DNA of 60,940 nucleotides from Frankia nepalensis. Lineage in GTDB: Bacteria > Actinomycetota > Actinomycetes > Frankiales > Frankiaceae. A model generated the notes under the pieces. That model made no database searches and had not been told where the DNA came from. It saw only the letters and a program-made list of their open reading frames with translations. Below, piece by piece: positions 17,379 to 26,336 of this stretch. Positions within the stretch are counted from its first letter, which is position 1; the number at the start of each line of letters is the position of its first letter. Both the position numbers and the translations under genes were made by a program. Location: contig NZ_JADWYU010000087.1 in the NCBI RefSeq assembly GCF_016786325.1, positions 1 to 60,940 on the forward strand, in the 5' to 3' direction.

Positions 17379-17963
17379 ATGACCATGAACGAACCGTCCG
17401 CCCTCATCTCACGGCGGGGCATCCTGGCAGCCGGACTGGGCTTGACGACCCTCACCGCCGCCGCCATGCTCGCCACACCCGCCGCGGCGTCGGGGCTGTG
17501 GCACACCGACTGGCGCTTCTGCAACAGGTGCCACGGCCTGGTCCGGTACCCTTCGCCGGTCCAGAACCGATGCCCCGCGGGCTTCTCGCACGCGGTCCAG
17601 GGCTGGACCTTCGGAGTGCCCTTCACCAACAGCACCGACCACCATGCCGGCGAGACGGCATACCAGCAGAGCGACTGGCAGATATGCCGGTACTGCAGCG
17701 TCCTCTACTACCACGACTTCCCCGGCGTGTGCGCCGGCCGCGGCGGCTCCACCCACCTGGCGACCGGGCCCCAGTACCTTCTCCTTCACGACCGCAACCC
17801 GGTTCCGAGCGGCTTCCAGACCGACTGGCGGTTCTGCTACAAGTGCAGCTCGCTCTACTTCGACGGCTATGACCCGAACGGCGTCTGCCCCGGAAACCCA
17901 GGCTGGGGCCACGCCGCCGCCGGCTACATGTTCCACCTGCAGGTATACGCCTACACCGCCTAG
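17379..17963 (+). CDS. Secreted Cys-repeat protein with twin-arginine signal
   Basis: This 194-residue protein has a signal peptide containing SRRGILAAGLGL and ending TPAAASG; RR followed by hydrophobic residues suggests Tat export. The mature part holds three related repeats, each with a W-x-x-C-x-x-C pair: WRFCNRCHGL (residues ~46-55), WQICRYCSVLYY (~104), and WRFCYKCSSLYFDGYDPNGVCPGN (third, shown here in parts: WRFCYKCSSLY and NGVCPGN), often followed by a Cys and a Gly/His-rich turn. The paired cysteines suggest small metal-binding or disulfide knuckles; Tat export fits a protein folded with metal before export. No named family is recognised with certainty. It is a stand-alone gene. Confidence 0.75.
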   Translation: MTMNEPSALISRRGILAAGLGLTTLTAAAMLATPAAASGLWHTDWRFCNRCHGLVRYPSPVQNRCPAGFSHAVQGWTFGVPFTNSTDHHAGETAYQQSDWQICRYCSVLYYHDFPGVCAGRGGSTHLATGPQYLLLHDRNPVPSGFQTDWRFCYKCSSLYFDGYDPNGVCPGNPGWGHAAAGYMFHLQVYAYTA

Positions 17964-18130
17964 AGCGCCCGCTCGCCATGATCGCCCACGAGGCATTCGG
18001 CGACGCATCACACGACACGCCGGTACGGCCGTGGGCGATGACGGCGCCGGGTTCCACCCGATCATGGCCGTGTTGACGCCGGCCGCACTCGGGCCAGGCG
18101 GTTCAAAAATCAAGATTCGCTCGACGTGGC

Positions 18131-18214
18131 ATCGCGAGGCTGCTCGGCCCCAACTTCGAAGGCACCACCCAGATCCAGCGCCTGGTCATCAGCCGCCACC
18201 TGGCAAAGGCCTGA
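18131..18214 (+). pseudogene. Acyl-CoA dehydrogenase C-terminal remnant
   Basis: In frame to a TGA at 18212-18214, the sequence reads IARLLGPNFEGTTQIQRLVI then SRHLAKA, the hallmark C-terminus of acyl-CoA dehydrogenases (EGT-x-QIQR-L-V-I-x-RHL). Upstream similarity stops abruptly, so only the last 27 codons survive. Confidence 0.7.
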
Positions 18215-18241
18215 TCAAGCCACGTTTCCGCAGGTCATGCC

Positions 18242-18268
18242 TGAAGGAGCGGAGGCCCCGCTCCTTCA
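18242..18268. terminator. Strong hairpin, 11-bp stem
   Basis: tgaaggagcgg pairs perfectly with ccgctccttca around a 5-base loop. It lies 34 bases beyond the IclR stop and 28 bases after the acyl-CoA dehydrogenase remnant, so it can terminate in both directions. Confidence 0.6.
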
Positions 18269-18301
18269 TCGCATCCCAGGCCCAGGTCGGGCGCGGCCCG
18301 G

Positions 18302-19060
18302 CTAGGGCGGCGGCGCCGCCCCCAGTTGGCGTGAGATCCCCTGCGCCGCGACCTGCAGCGCGGCGGTGAGCCTGGCGCGGTCGCGCCTGAGGGAGGCGAC
18401 GACGACGCCGATCGCCGCCACGACCTGGCCGCCGCCGTGGATCGGCACGGCGACGGAGCAGGCCCCGAGCGACATCTCCTCGACCGTCGTCGCGTAGCCG
18501 GCGCGCCGGATCTGCTCCAGTTGCTCGTTGAGCCGCCCGGGTTGCGTGATCGTGTATGGCGTGACGCGCGTCAGCGAGGCCAGTACCCGGCGGCGGATGT
18601 CCTCGGGCGCGTGCGCGAGCAGCGCCTTCCCGACGCCGGTCGCATGCATCGGCAAGGTCAGGCCGACCGCGCTGACCACCGGGACGGACGTCCTGCCCGC
18701 GATCCGTTCCAGGTACAGCACCTGGTGGTCGTCGCGGACGGCCAGGTGGACCGTGGCGCGGGTCGCGGCGTGGATGTCGTACAGGAAGGGCGCGGCCGTC
18801 TCCCGCAGGGTCGACTGGATCGGCGCGAGCAGTCCGATCTCCCACATGCGCCGGCCGATGACGTAGCCACGGTCGGTGCGCGCGAGTGCGCCGTGGCGGA
18901 GAAGTTCTCCGGCCAGGCGGTGGACGGTGGGTATCGGCAGGTCCGCGCGTCGCGCGAGATCCGACAGGCCCAGCCGGGTGTGCTGGTCGTCGAACGCCCC
19001 GAGGATCGCCATGATCCGTCCGGTGAGTGTCGCGCCCGGAGTTCCGGTTCGCCCGGCCAT
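18302..19060 (-). CDS. IclR-family regulator of the protocatechuate genes
   Basis: The 252-residue protein has an IclR winged helix (IMAILGAFDDQHTRLGLSDL, then PIPTVHRLAGELLRHGALAR) followed by the IclR effector domain (ETAAPFLYDIHAATRATVHL, LPMHATGVGKALLAH, GGGQVVAAIGVVV). The start at 19060 is set by homology (MAGRTGTPGATLTGRIM). It is divergent from pcaH with a 70-bp gap containing a perfect inverted repeat. IclR proteins such as PcaR/PcaU/PobR classically control this pathway, so control of pca and pob here is a well-supported inference. Whether it activates or represses cannot be read from sequence. Confidence 0.9.
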   Translation of the reverse strand: MAGRTGTPGATLTGRIMAILGAFDDQHTRLGLSDLARRADLPIPTVHRLAGELLRHGALARTDRGYVIGRRMWEIGLLAPIQSTLRETAAPFLYDIHAATRATVHLAVRDDHQVLYLERIAGRTSVPVVSAVGLTLPMHATGVGKALLAHAPEDIRRRVLASLTRVTPYTITQPGRLNEQLEQIRRAGYATTVEEMSLGACSVAVPIHGGGQVVAAIGVVVASLRRDRARLTAALQVAAQGISRQLGAAPPP

Positions 19061-19072
19061 GCTGTCGAGTCT

Positions 19073-19085
19073 TCCACTGAGTGGA
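19073..19085. promoter_or_regulatory. Putative IclR operator, TCCACT-G-AGTGGA
   Basis: A perfect 6-1-6 inverted repeat lies between the divergent IclR gene and pcaH, 13 bases from the IclR start. Its position and symmetry suit an IclR-family binding site. Confidence 0.55.
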
Positions 19086-19130
19086 TACACCATGTTTCGC
19101 CGGGCGCCGGCCGGTCCTACGGTGCGTGCC

Positions 19131-19910
19131 ATGAGCAGTCGCGCGCGGGCCCGCGAGCTGGAGCCACAGTCCGTGATCAGCTCCGAGATGGCGGCCATCG
19201 AGTCTGACTACCGCCGCGCGGGTGTCGAGGAGACCCAGCCGCGCCTGGACTACCCGCCGTATCGCGGCAGCCTGCTGCGCCACCCCACCAGGGACCCGTG
19301 TGACGTCGACCCCGAGGCGATCGAGCGGTGGGCTCCGTGTTTCGGCGCCCGCGACGTCGACCCGCTGGAGGCCGACCTGACGGTCGGTCACGCCGGTGAA
19401 CCGGTCGGCGAGCGCGTCGTCGTGACCGGTCGGGTGGTGGACGGCGACGGCCGGCCCGTCCGTGGGCAGCTGGTGGAGATCTGGCAGGCCAACGCGGCGG
19501 GCCGGTACGTGCACCGGCGTGACCAGCATCCGGCTCCGCTCGACCCGCACTTCACCGGCGCGGGTCGATGCCTGACCGACGGCGACGGCTGGTACCGGTT
19601 CCAGACGATCAAACCTGGTCCCTATCCCTGGCGTAACCACTGCAACGCCTGGCGGCCGGCGCACATCCACTTCTCCGTGTTCGGCGCCGCCTTCACGCAG
19701 CGTCTTGTCACGCAGATGTACTTTCCCGGAGATCCGTTGTTCGCGTTCGACCCGATCTACCAGTCGATCACTGACCGGCGGGCCCGCGACCGGCTGGTCG
19801 CGACCTACGACCACGGCCTGACGAGCCACGAGTGGGCCCTCGGCTACAGGTGGGACATCGTGCTCACCGGCGGCCAGCCGACCTATGTCGAGGCGGGGGA
19901 GCTCGTGTGA
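19131..19910 (+). CDS. pcaH: Protocatechuate 3,4-dioxygenase beta subunit
   Basis: The 259-residue intradiol dioxygenase beta chain cleaves protocatechuate to 3-carboxy-cis,cis-muconate using Fe(III). Visible family features are the N-terminal leader LDYPPYRGSLLRHPTRDP, the beta-sandwich VVTGRVVDGDGRPVRGQLVE with IWQANAAGRY, and the iron-site region: the Tyr of WYRFQTIKPG, the PYPW segment, and the two His of RPAHIHFSV. ATG 19131 is preferred; an in-frame ATG at 19092 would add 13 residues. It is first in the pcaHGB-L operon and overlaps pcaG by 4 bases (GTGA). Confidence 0.95.
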   Translation: MSSRARARELEPQSVISSEMAAIESDYRRAGVEETQPRLDYPPYRGSLLRHPTRDPCDVDPEAIERWAPCFGARDVDPLEADLTVGHAGEPVGERVVVTGRVVDGDGRPVRGQLVEIWQANAAGRYVHRRDQHPAPLDPHFTGAGRCLTDGDGWYRFQTIKPGPYPWRNHCNAWRPAHIHFSVFGAAFTQRLVTQMYFPGDPLFAFDPIYQSITDRRARDRLVATYDHGLTSHEWALGYRWDIVLTGGQPTYVEAGELV

Positions 19911-20461
19911 CGCTGACCGCGACCCCGGGCCAGACGGTCGGGCCGTTCTTCCACTACGGCCTCGCCTACGACGGTGACTGCGTTCTCGTGCCGCCCGGCA
20001 GCCCGGGATCGGTGCTCCTGCGGGGACAGGTACTCGACGGCGCGGGCGTCGCGGTGCGCGACGCGCTCGTGGAGATCTGGCAGACCCGTCCCGACGGGTC
20101 CGTCCCGCGAGACGTCGGCTCACTGCGCCGCGACGGCTGGTCGTTCACCGGCTTCGGGCGTGCCTGCACCGGACAGGATGGACGGTACGTGTTCAGCACC
20201 CTCGTGCCCGGAGCAGGCAAGCCCGGAAGACCGGCGTTCTTCGCCGTGACCGTCTTCGCCCGCGGCCTGTCGAACCGGCTGTTCACCCGCGCCTACCTGC
20301 CCCACGACGACGCGGCACTGGCCGGCGACCCGTTGCTGTCCGCGTTGCCACCGCGGCGCCGCGCGACTCTGCTCGCGTCGCGCGACGAGCGGGGCTTCGT
20401 GTTCGACATCCACCTCCAAGGCGCGAACGAGACCGTCTTCCTGCGCTACCCGGGGCAGTGA
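19907..20461 (+). CDS. pcaG: Protocatechuate 3,4-dioxygenase alpha subunit
   Basis: The 184-residue alpha chain pairs with PcaH. It begins TPGQTVGPFFHYGLAY, the typical alpha-chain N-terminus, and has the sandwich VLLRGQVLDGAGVAVRDALV with EIWQTRPDG, then FTGFGRACTGQDGRYVFSTL and the C-terminal FVFDIHLQGANETVFL. It lacks the iron-binding His pair, as expected for the alpha subunit. The GTG start overlaps the pcaH stop. It is followed 9 bases later by pcaB. Confidence 0.95.
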   Translation: MTLTATPGQTVGPFFHYGLAYDGDCVLVPPGSPGSVLLRGQVLDGAGVAVRDALVEIWQTRPDGSVPRDVGSLRRDGWSFTGFGRACTGQDGRYVFSTLVPGAGKPGRPAFFAVTVFARGLSNRLFTRAYLPHDDAALAGDPLLSALPPRRRATLLASRDERGFVFDIHLQGANETVFLRYPGQ

Positions 20462-20470
20462 CCGGCCGCG

Positions 20471-21697
20471 ATGAGCGATCTGTTCTGGCCCGGTGACGAA
20501 CACGCGGGTGACCTGGCCACCGAGGCGTCGTGGCTGGCGGCGATGGCGCGGGTCGAGCAGGCCTGGCTCGACGCGCTCGCCCGGGCTGGCATCGCACCCG
20601 CCACGGTGGAGCTCGCCGGGCTCGTCAGCCCCGACGAGCTGCCAGCCGTGGCACGAGCGGCTGAAGGCACCGGCAATCCGGTACCCGCGCTCGTGGCGCT
20701 GTGGCGCGGCCGCGCGCGGGGACCGGGTGCCGCGTGGGTGCACCGCGGCCTGACCAGCCAGGACGTGATCGACACGAGCCTGGTCTTGCTGCTGCGCGAC
20801 GCGGTGAAGCGTGTGCTCGCGCAGTTGCGTGGCCAGGTGGGTTCGCTCGTCGCGCTCGCCGACGCCCACCGAGGCACGGTGATCGCCGGGCGAACCCTCA
20901 CCCAGCATGCCGTCCCCACGACCTTCGGGCTCAAGGCCGCCGGCTGGCTGACGGGGATCCTCGACGCCGCCGACGCCCTGGGACGGCTGGCGCTGCCGGC
21001 GCAGTTCGGGGGCGCGGCCGGGACGCTGTCGGCCGCCGTCGAGCTGGCCAGGCTGCGCGGCGCCGCCGACCCCGCCGGGACCGTGTCCGGTGTCGTCGCG
21101 GATGCCACGTCCACCCTCGGGCTGCGTCCCGTGCCCGCATGGCACACGACCCGCGGGACGTTCACCGCGATCGGGGACGCGCTGGTGGCCTGCACGGACG
21201 CCTGGGGACGCATCGCCACCGACGTCGCGACCCTGTCCCGCCCGGAGATCGGCGAGCTCGCCGAGCCGGCCGCCGACGGGCGCGGCGGCTCGTCGACCAT
21301 GCCGCACAAGCGCAACCCGGTGCTGTCGGTGCTGATCCGCCGCGCCGCCCTGACCGCGCCGGCGCTCGCCTCGACGCTGCACCTCGCGGCGGCGCTGGCC
21401 GGCGACGAGCGACCGGACGGTGCCTGGCACACCGAATGGCCGACGCTTCGCGACCTCGCCCGCCGCGCCGCCGTCGCGGCCCACCACACCAGCGAGCTGC
21501 TGCGCGGCCTGCGCGTCGAGGACCTCCGGATGGGCGCCACCGCCGCGGCGGCGTGGCGCGACCTGACGGCCGAGCGCCGCGCGATGGCCGCCTTCGCCGG
21601 CGGCGAGCCGGCCGACGACCCGTACCTCGGTCTCGCGGACGGCGCGCTGGCGACCGTGCTCGCACGCGCGAACGCCTACCTGGAGGCCACACGGTGA
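20471..21697 (+). CDS. pcaB: 3-Carboxy-cis,cis-muconate cycloisomerase
   Basis: This 408-residue member of the fumarase/aspartase superfamily converts 3-carboxymuconate to 4-carboxymuconolactone. It shows the superfamily regions WVHRGLTSQDVIDTSLVLLL and GRTLTQHAVPTTFGLKAAGW and the signature loop GGSSTMPHKRNPVLS. Length is slightly below the proteobacterial enzyme but normal for actinobacteria. It overlaps pcaL by 4 bases (GTGA), showing tight coupling. Confidence 0.93.
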   Translation: MSDLFWPGDEHAGDLATEASWLAAMARVEQAWLDALARAGIAPATVELAGLVSPDELPAVARAAEGTGNPVPALVALWRGRARGPGAAWVHRGLTSQDVIDTSLVLLLRDAVKRVLAQLRGQVGSLVALADAHRGTVIAGRTLTQHAVPTTFGLKAAGWLTGILDAADALGRLALPAQFGGAAGTLSAAVELARLRGAADPAGTVSGVVADATSTLGLRPVPAWHTTRGTFTAIGDALVACTDAWGRIATDVATLSRPEIGELAEPAADGRGGSSTMPHKRNPVLSVLIRRAALTAPALASTLHLAAALAGDERPDGAWHTEWPTLRDLARRAAVAAHHTSELLRGLRVEDLRMGATAAAAWRDLTAERRAMAAFAGGEPADDPYLGLADGALATVLARANAYLEATR

Positions 21698-22881
21698 CCA
21701 TCCCGCAGATCACGGGCGTCGAACTCGCCGGCCGCCCCCACCAGCCACTTCTCGTCGTCGGCCCGTCGCTGGGCACCTCGTCGACGGCCCTGTGGTCCAC
21801 GGTGGCCGGCCTGCTCGGGGACATCTTCCACGTCGTCGGCTGGGACCTGCCCGGCCACGGCGGCGCACCCGTCGGCACTCCCTTCACGATCGCCGAACTG
21901 GCGGCAGGGGTCCTCGACTACACGCGGAACGTCGCCGCGGGCCGCGGTGACCGCCAGACGGCGTTCGCGTACGCCGGCGTCTCCCTCGGCGGCGCCGTCG
22001 GCCTGCGCCTGCTGCTCGACGCCCCGGAGCAGGTAGGCCGCGCGGCGCTGCTGTGCACGGGCGCGACGATCGGCGAGCCGCCCGCGTGGCGGGAACGAGC
22101 CGCGACCGTTCGCGCGTCCGGCTGCGCGGCGGTAGTCACCGCCTCGGCCCGGAGATGGTTCGCCCCGGGCTTCCAGGACCGTGAGCCGATCGTCGCCGCC
22201 GAGTTGCTGCGGGCGCTCGTGGAGGTCGACCCGGAGGGGTACGCGCAGGCCTGCGAGGCGCTCGCCGACTTCGACGTCCGCGACCGGCTCGCCGCCATCG
22301 ACGCCCCGCTGCTCGCGATCGCCGGAGCCCACGACGCCGTGACACCACCCACCTGCCTCGAACAGATCACCTCCGAGGTGCGGCACGGGCGGCTGGCCGT
22401 GCTCGACGACGTCGCGCACCTCGCGCCCGTCGAGGCGCCCCGGCCGGTCGCGGACCTCGTGCGCGGCCACCTGTCCGAGAACCTGCCCGTCTCCTCCCCG
22501 ACCCTCCAGGACGTCCACTCGGCGGGCATGGCCGTGCGCCGTGCCGTGCTCGGGGACGCCCACGTCGACCGCGCGACCGCGGCGACCACCAGCTTCACCG
22601 CCGACTTCCAGGAACTCATCACCCGCTACGCCTGGGGCACCATCTGGACCCGCCCAGGCCTCGACCGCCGCGGCCGCTCCATGATCACCCTGACGGCGCT
22701 CATCGCCCGCGGGCACCACGAGGAACTCGCCATGCATCTGCGAGCCGCGCTGCGCAACGGCCTCACCCGTGACGAGATCAAGGAGGTCATCCTGCAGAGC
22801 GCGATCTACTGCGGCGTGCCCGACGCGAACACCGCCTTCCGCATCGCCCAGCAGGTCCTGGCCGACGAGACCGCGCCGTGA
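21694..22881 (+). CDS. pcaL: Fused 3-oxoadipate enol-lactonase / 4-carboxymuconolactone decarboxylase
   Basis: The 395-residue fusion protein starts at GTG 21694. Residues ~1-262 form an alpha/beta hydrolase (PcaD part): nucleophile elbow YAGVSLGGAVG, acid region AIAGAHDAVTPP and His in DDVAHLAPVEAP. Residues ~275-395 form the PcaC part: GMAVRRAVLGDAHVDRA, ITRYAWGTIWTRPGLDRRGR, and LRAALRNGLTRDEIKEVILQ. Such PcaL fusions are known from Rhodococcus and Streptomyces. Together with PcaB the protein takes carboxymuconate to 3-oxoadipate. Genes for the last thiolase steps (pcaIJ, pcaF) are not in this window. Confidence 0.94.
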   Translation: MTIPQITGVELAGRPHQPLLVVGPSLGTSSTALWSTVAGLLGDIFHVVGWDLPGHGGAPVGTPFTIAELAAGVLDYTRNVAAGRGDRQTAFAYAGVSLGGAVGLRLLLDAPEQVGRAALLCTGATIGEPPAWRERAATVRASGCAAVVTASARRWFAPGFQDREPIVAAELLRALVEVDPEGYAQACEALADFDVRDRLAAIDAPLLAIAGAHDAVTPPTCLEQITSEVRHGRLAVLDDVAHLAPVEAPRPVADLVRGHLSENLPVSSPTLQDVHSAGMAVRRAVLGDAHVDRATAATTSFTADFQELITRYAWGTIWTRPGLDRRGRSMITLTALIARGHHEELAMHLRAALRNGLTRDEIKEVILQSAIYCGVPDANTAFRIAQQVLADETAP

Positions 22882-23024
22882 GCCGCGCACGGCGCGGCGT
22901 GCCCTTCGAACCGCAGGGCTAGGCCACGTACGACCCCGGGGGCGCCGCCAGCAAGCCCGCCCCACGCGTCAACCGCGGAAGCCGACGGTGCCCACGGTTC
23001 TCCGAGCCACGAACGGATGAGCTC

Positions 23025-24209
23025 ATGTCCACGATCGCCAGCCGCACCCGCACCCAGGTCGCCATCGTCGGCGGCGGCCCCGCCGGGCTCCTGCTCTCCC
23101 ACCTGCTCCACCTCACCGGGATCGACAGCGTCGTGCTCGACAACCGGACGGCGCACACGATCGAGACGACGCACCGGGCCGGGATCCTCGAACGCGACAG
23201 CGTCCGCCTCCTGGTCGACGCCGGCGTCGACCGCGTCCTGCGCGACGGGCACCGGCACGAGGGCATCTCCCTGCGGTTCGGCGGCGTCAGCCACCGGATC
23301 GACTTCGAGGACCTCGCCGGCGCCTCCTGCTGGCTGTACCCGCAGACCGACGTCTTCGTCGACCTCCACCGCGCCCGCACCGCCGCCGGCGCGGACCTGC
23401 GCTACGGCATCAGCGACACCGAGGTCACCGACGTCGTCGACGCTCCGCGCGTCCGGCACACCGGCGCCGACGGCCACCGCCACGAGATCACCGCCGACCT
23501 CGTCATCGGCGCGGACGGCTCCCGAAGCATCTGCCGAACCCTCGTCAGCGGGGCCACGCAGTACTTCCGGGAGTACCCCTACGCGTGGTTCGGCGTGCTC
23601 GTCGAGGCACCCCGCAGCGCACCCGAACTGATCTACACCCGGTCGCCCCAGGGATTCGCACTGATCAGCCAGCGCACCGCGTCGATCCAGCGGATGTACT
23701 TCCAGTGCGACCCGACCGAGAACCCGCGCGACTGGTCCGACGACCGGATCTGGAACGAACTCCAGACCCGGCTCGCCGGCGACGACGACTTTCGCCTCCT
23801 GGAAGGGCCCGTTCTCGAACGGGCGGTGCTCCCGTTCCGCAGCTTCGTCCAGACCCCGATGCGACACGGCAGGCTGCTGCTCGCCGGCGACGCCGCGCAC
23901 ACCGTGCCCCCGACCGGCGCGAAAGGACTCAACCTCGCGCTCGCCGACGCCCGCCTCCTCGCCGACGCGATCGAACACGCGCTGGTCAAGAACGACGCCA
24001 CCGCGCTGGAGCACTACACCACCCGCGCGCTCGCACGAGTGTGGAAGGCCCAGCACTTCTCCTACTGGATGACGACCATGCTCCACCGCGCCGAGGACAC
24101 CAGCGAATTCGACGAGCTACGCCAACTCGGCGAACTGGACAGCCTCGTCACCTCACGCGCCGGCGCGACCTACCTCGCCGAGGGCTACACCGGCTGGCCG
24201 ACCCGCTGA
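23025..24209 (+). CDS. pobA: 4-Hydroxybenzoate 3-monooxygenase
   Basis: The 394-residue single-component FAD hydroxylase forms protocatechuate from 4-hydroxybenzoate. FAD-binding motifs are GGGPAGLLLSHLLHLTG near the N-terminus, the DG motif in VIGADGSRSICR, and GDAAHTVPPTGAKGLNLA near residue 290, which is near-diagnostic for PobA. Length matches the family (~394). It follows pcaL by 143 bases on the same strand and feeds the pca genes, so one regulator may serve both. The start ATG 23025 lies shortly before the first beta strand. Confidence 0.93.
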   Translation: MSTIASRTRTQVAIVGGGPAGLLLSHLLHLTGIDSVVLDNRTAHTIETTHRAGILERDSVRLLVDAGVDRVLRDGHRHEGISLRFGGVSHRIDFEDLAGASCWLYPQTDVFVDLHRARTAAGADLRYGISDTEVTDVVDAPRVRHTGADGHRHEITADLVIGADGSRSICRTLVSGATQYFREYPYAWFGVLVEAPRSAPELIYTRSPQGFALISQRTASIQRMYFQCDPTENPRDWSDDRIWNELQTRLAGDDDFRLLEGPVLERAVLPFRSFVQTPMRHGRLLLAGDAAHTVPPTGAKGLNLALADARLLADAIEHALVKNDATALEHYTTRALARVWKAQHFSYWMTTMLHRAEDTSEFDELRQLGELDSLVTSRAGATYLAEGYTGWPTR

Positions 24210-24234
24210 CCATGCCGCGGAAAGGGCCTCAGCA

Positions 24235-24257
24235 ACCACTCAACTACTTGGAGTGGT
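24235..24257. terminator. Hairpin between convergent pobA and the DUF1835 gene
   Basis: accactc pairs with gagtggt (7-bp stem, 9-base loop). It overlaps the last codons of the DUF1835 gene, so it may act only on pobA transcripts. Confidence 0.35.
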
Positions 24258-25353
24258 GTGTGATGGTCTCGGTCGCATCGTTCCAGCGCCAGGGCACATG
24301 GTGCCCGCGCAGGTGCACCCCGCCAATCCACCGGTTGAGGCCGTTGAGCGTCACGTGGTCCGCCGCGCCAGCGAGCACCTGTGCTCCCGTGTCGGTCAGG
24401 CGCAGGCTGGTTTCGCGGTCAACCGGATGGTCCGCCGGCTCGGCATGAAGGAGCGGGATTCGAGCGTGCGCCATCCGGTCCATCATGGCGAAGGACCAGG
24501 TGTCCCCCAGGTACGGGCGCATTTCCCGCGCGGCGGCGCGGACGAACGCCGTGCCCGCCGCCGCTGCGCCGTCGGCGACCGCGGCCAGGATCCGCCGTTC
24601 GGTCAGCGACAACCCGTCGCGGGTCGACGGGTACTCCCTGCCGAGCCGGTCGAACGCCTCCCCCAGAAACCGCAGCTCACGCGAGCGACTGCCGGCGATG
24701 ACGGGCAGACCGTCTGGCGTCGGCGCCCGGAAGGCGGCCCACGCGTCGGTCGCGAGCTGGAGCGCGGCGGGGGTCAGCCGGGCGCACGCTTTCGTGGCGG
24801 GTAGTTCGCGCAGTTGCTCGGCGGTCAGCTCGCCGAGACCGCCGAAGCGGGCGATGCCGGGGTGTTCACCGATGCAGATCAGGGTGATGCGCCGCGCCGG
24901 CACGCCGAGGTCGGCGAGGCGAGCGAGGATCTGGATGATCTGGAGCTGGTCGTACAGATCCGCCTCAAACCACAGTACATACTCGCCGTCGAGGTTGGCC
25001 GCCAGGGTCCGGTCCCGTTCGGCGAACATGTCGGAACCCTCCATGTGGTCGTCCACGTGCGCCTCGTTCAGAAAGGCGGCTCTGATCTGCCGGAGCTCCT
25101 CCGGACCCACCGCCGGCACCGGCCCCTCGTGGAGCGAGTCGCGCCAGTACAACACCCGGGACGCGAGCCCGGTCCCGGGCAGATCCGTGCAATCGCCGTT
25201 GCTCACATGCAGAGCTGCCAGCATTGCCTGGTCGGCGGGCACCGGTAGGCCCGGCTGTTCGGCGAGGACGTGGCTGCGGGCGGTCGCGTAGGACTCGCCC
25301 GTCTTGGCCATTCGGGCGCGCACGCGCTGTTTGAAGTCGGCCTTCTTGGTCAT
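24244..25353 (-). CDS. DUF1835-domain protein
   Basis: The 369-residue protein opens with a Lys/Arg-rich segment (KKADFKQRVRARMAKTGESY). The DUF1835 pattern follows: LHVSNGDCTDLPGTGL, VLYWRDSLHEGPVPAVGPEE, and EYVLWFEADLYDQLQIIQIL. The C-terminal part (~240-369) looks like a winged-helix/DUF3658-like region (SLTERRILAAVADGAAAAGT, ending GNLNRWIGG-like residues LNGLNRWIGGVHL). The family is common in soil bacteria and its biochemical role is unknown. It is convergent with pobA. Confidence 0.85.
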   Translation of the reverse strand: MTKKADFKQRVRARMAKTGESYATARSHVLAEQPGLPVPADQAMLAALHVSNGDCTDLPGTGLASRVLYWRDSLHEGPVPAVGPEELRQIRAAFLNEAHVDDHMEGSDMFAERDRTLAANLDGEYVLWFEADLYDQLQIIQILARLADLGVPARRITLICIGEHPGIARFGGLGELTAEQLRELPATKACARLTPAALQLATDAWAAFRAPTPDGLPVIAGSRSRELRFLGEAFDRLGREYPSTRDGLSLTERRILAAVADGAAAAGTAFVRAAAREMRPYLGDTWSFAMMDRMAHARIPLLHAEPADHPVDRETSLRLTDTGAQVLAGAADHVTLNGLNRWIGGVHLRGHHVPWRWNDATETITHHSK

Positions 25354-25970
25354 CGGTCGTCTCCCGCGGCCCGGCGCAGATCCCCCAGCGACCGGTGCGG
25401 CGGGCGCACGATCGACAACGAATCGCCGGCCGAGAGGTGGACCTCCCTTTGCCTCCTGGGGTGACCCGGCTGGGGCGGGTCGCCGGAGGTTGGGCGCGGA
25501 CGGACGCCCTCGGCCAGGATACGCACCCCGCCAGCAGTCGCCAGCTCGCCTGTACGAGAACTACTTTCCTTGTGGCGCTGAGGGGACTGGCAGCCACTCT
25601 CGTGTTCGGGGCCAGGACTGTCGAGGTGCGGTCGACGATTCAGCAAACCTCGCACCGAGTTCGTCGAGCATCCAGGAGCATCAGCGAGCGCCGTCGCCAA
25701 GCCACCGGCGCCGGCCGACCAGGAACGGTTTCCTTCGCCACTCCGGGCTCGCCCGGGACCGTGCCAGCCAGTCACGGTTCCGCGGACGGGCACTGCCGCT
25801 GGTCCCTCCAGCATGAGGGCAGTCTGCGCGTCCGCCCGTGGGGCGTACCTGCTGGACACGTCAAGATCACGGACCGGGCGAGGCGCGGCAGGGGCTTCTG
25901 GTTCACGTCGTCACCCATCGCCGGAACTCGGAACGCACCACGTCAAGCCGAGGTCGCACCCGCGCCGGGA
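25354..25970. other. 617-bp region without a supportable gene
   Basis: Open frames on both strands are low-complexity by-products of G+C bias. No family, ribosome site or hairpin was recognised. Confidence 0.5.
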
Positions 25971-26336
25971 TCAGGTTGGCCAGTCAAGCTGTGAGCTGGG
26001 GATGCCATGGGCCCGGCCGTAGTCCTGCGCGTTGGCGCGCCCGCGCGGGTCTCCCCGCCGGTAGCGGATGACCCGACCGGGGAACACGATGAAGCTTTCC
26101 TGGGCGGTGTGGAGGTCCACGTACCACCCGGGCGCGTCCAGAGCCTGGCCCAGTTGTTCGGCCAGTGCCTCAGCTTCGGCATCGGCGACGTCGAAGAAGA
26201 CCAGCGTCCAGACCGGTGGCTGGTCGGCGGTGGCATTCCCCGGCGCCGATCGTTGGATCTTCCGAACGGTGAGGGACAGGCCGTCCAGGGCCACCCCTAC
26301 GCGCAGGCTCTCCACGATCAGCACCCCGGTGGCCAT
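25971..26336 (-). CDS. Hypothetical protein
   Basis: The 121-residue protein has balanced composition and looks coding (GVLIVESLRVGVALDGLSLT, VWTLVFFDVADAEAEALAEQ, GWYVDLHTAQESFIVFPGRV). No family is recognised. The start at 26336 (MATGVLIVE) was preferred over 26375 because the conserved-looking strand begins there. It probably has a small alpha/beta fold. The gene stands alone. Confidence 0.6.
   Translation of the reverse strand: MATGVLIVESLRVGVALDGLSLTVRKIQRSAPGNATADQPPVWTLVFFDVADAEAEALAEQLGQALDAPGWYVDLHTAQESFIVFPGRVIRYRRGDPRGRANAQDYGRAHGIPSSQLDWPT

Noticed and set aside
25350-25859. 169-codon minus frame upstream of the DUF1835 gene
   Set aside because: Composition is Pro/Arg/Gly-rich without a fold pattern, and it runs into the DUF1835 start; judged spurious.
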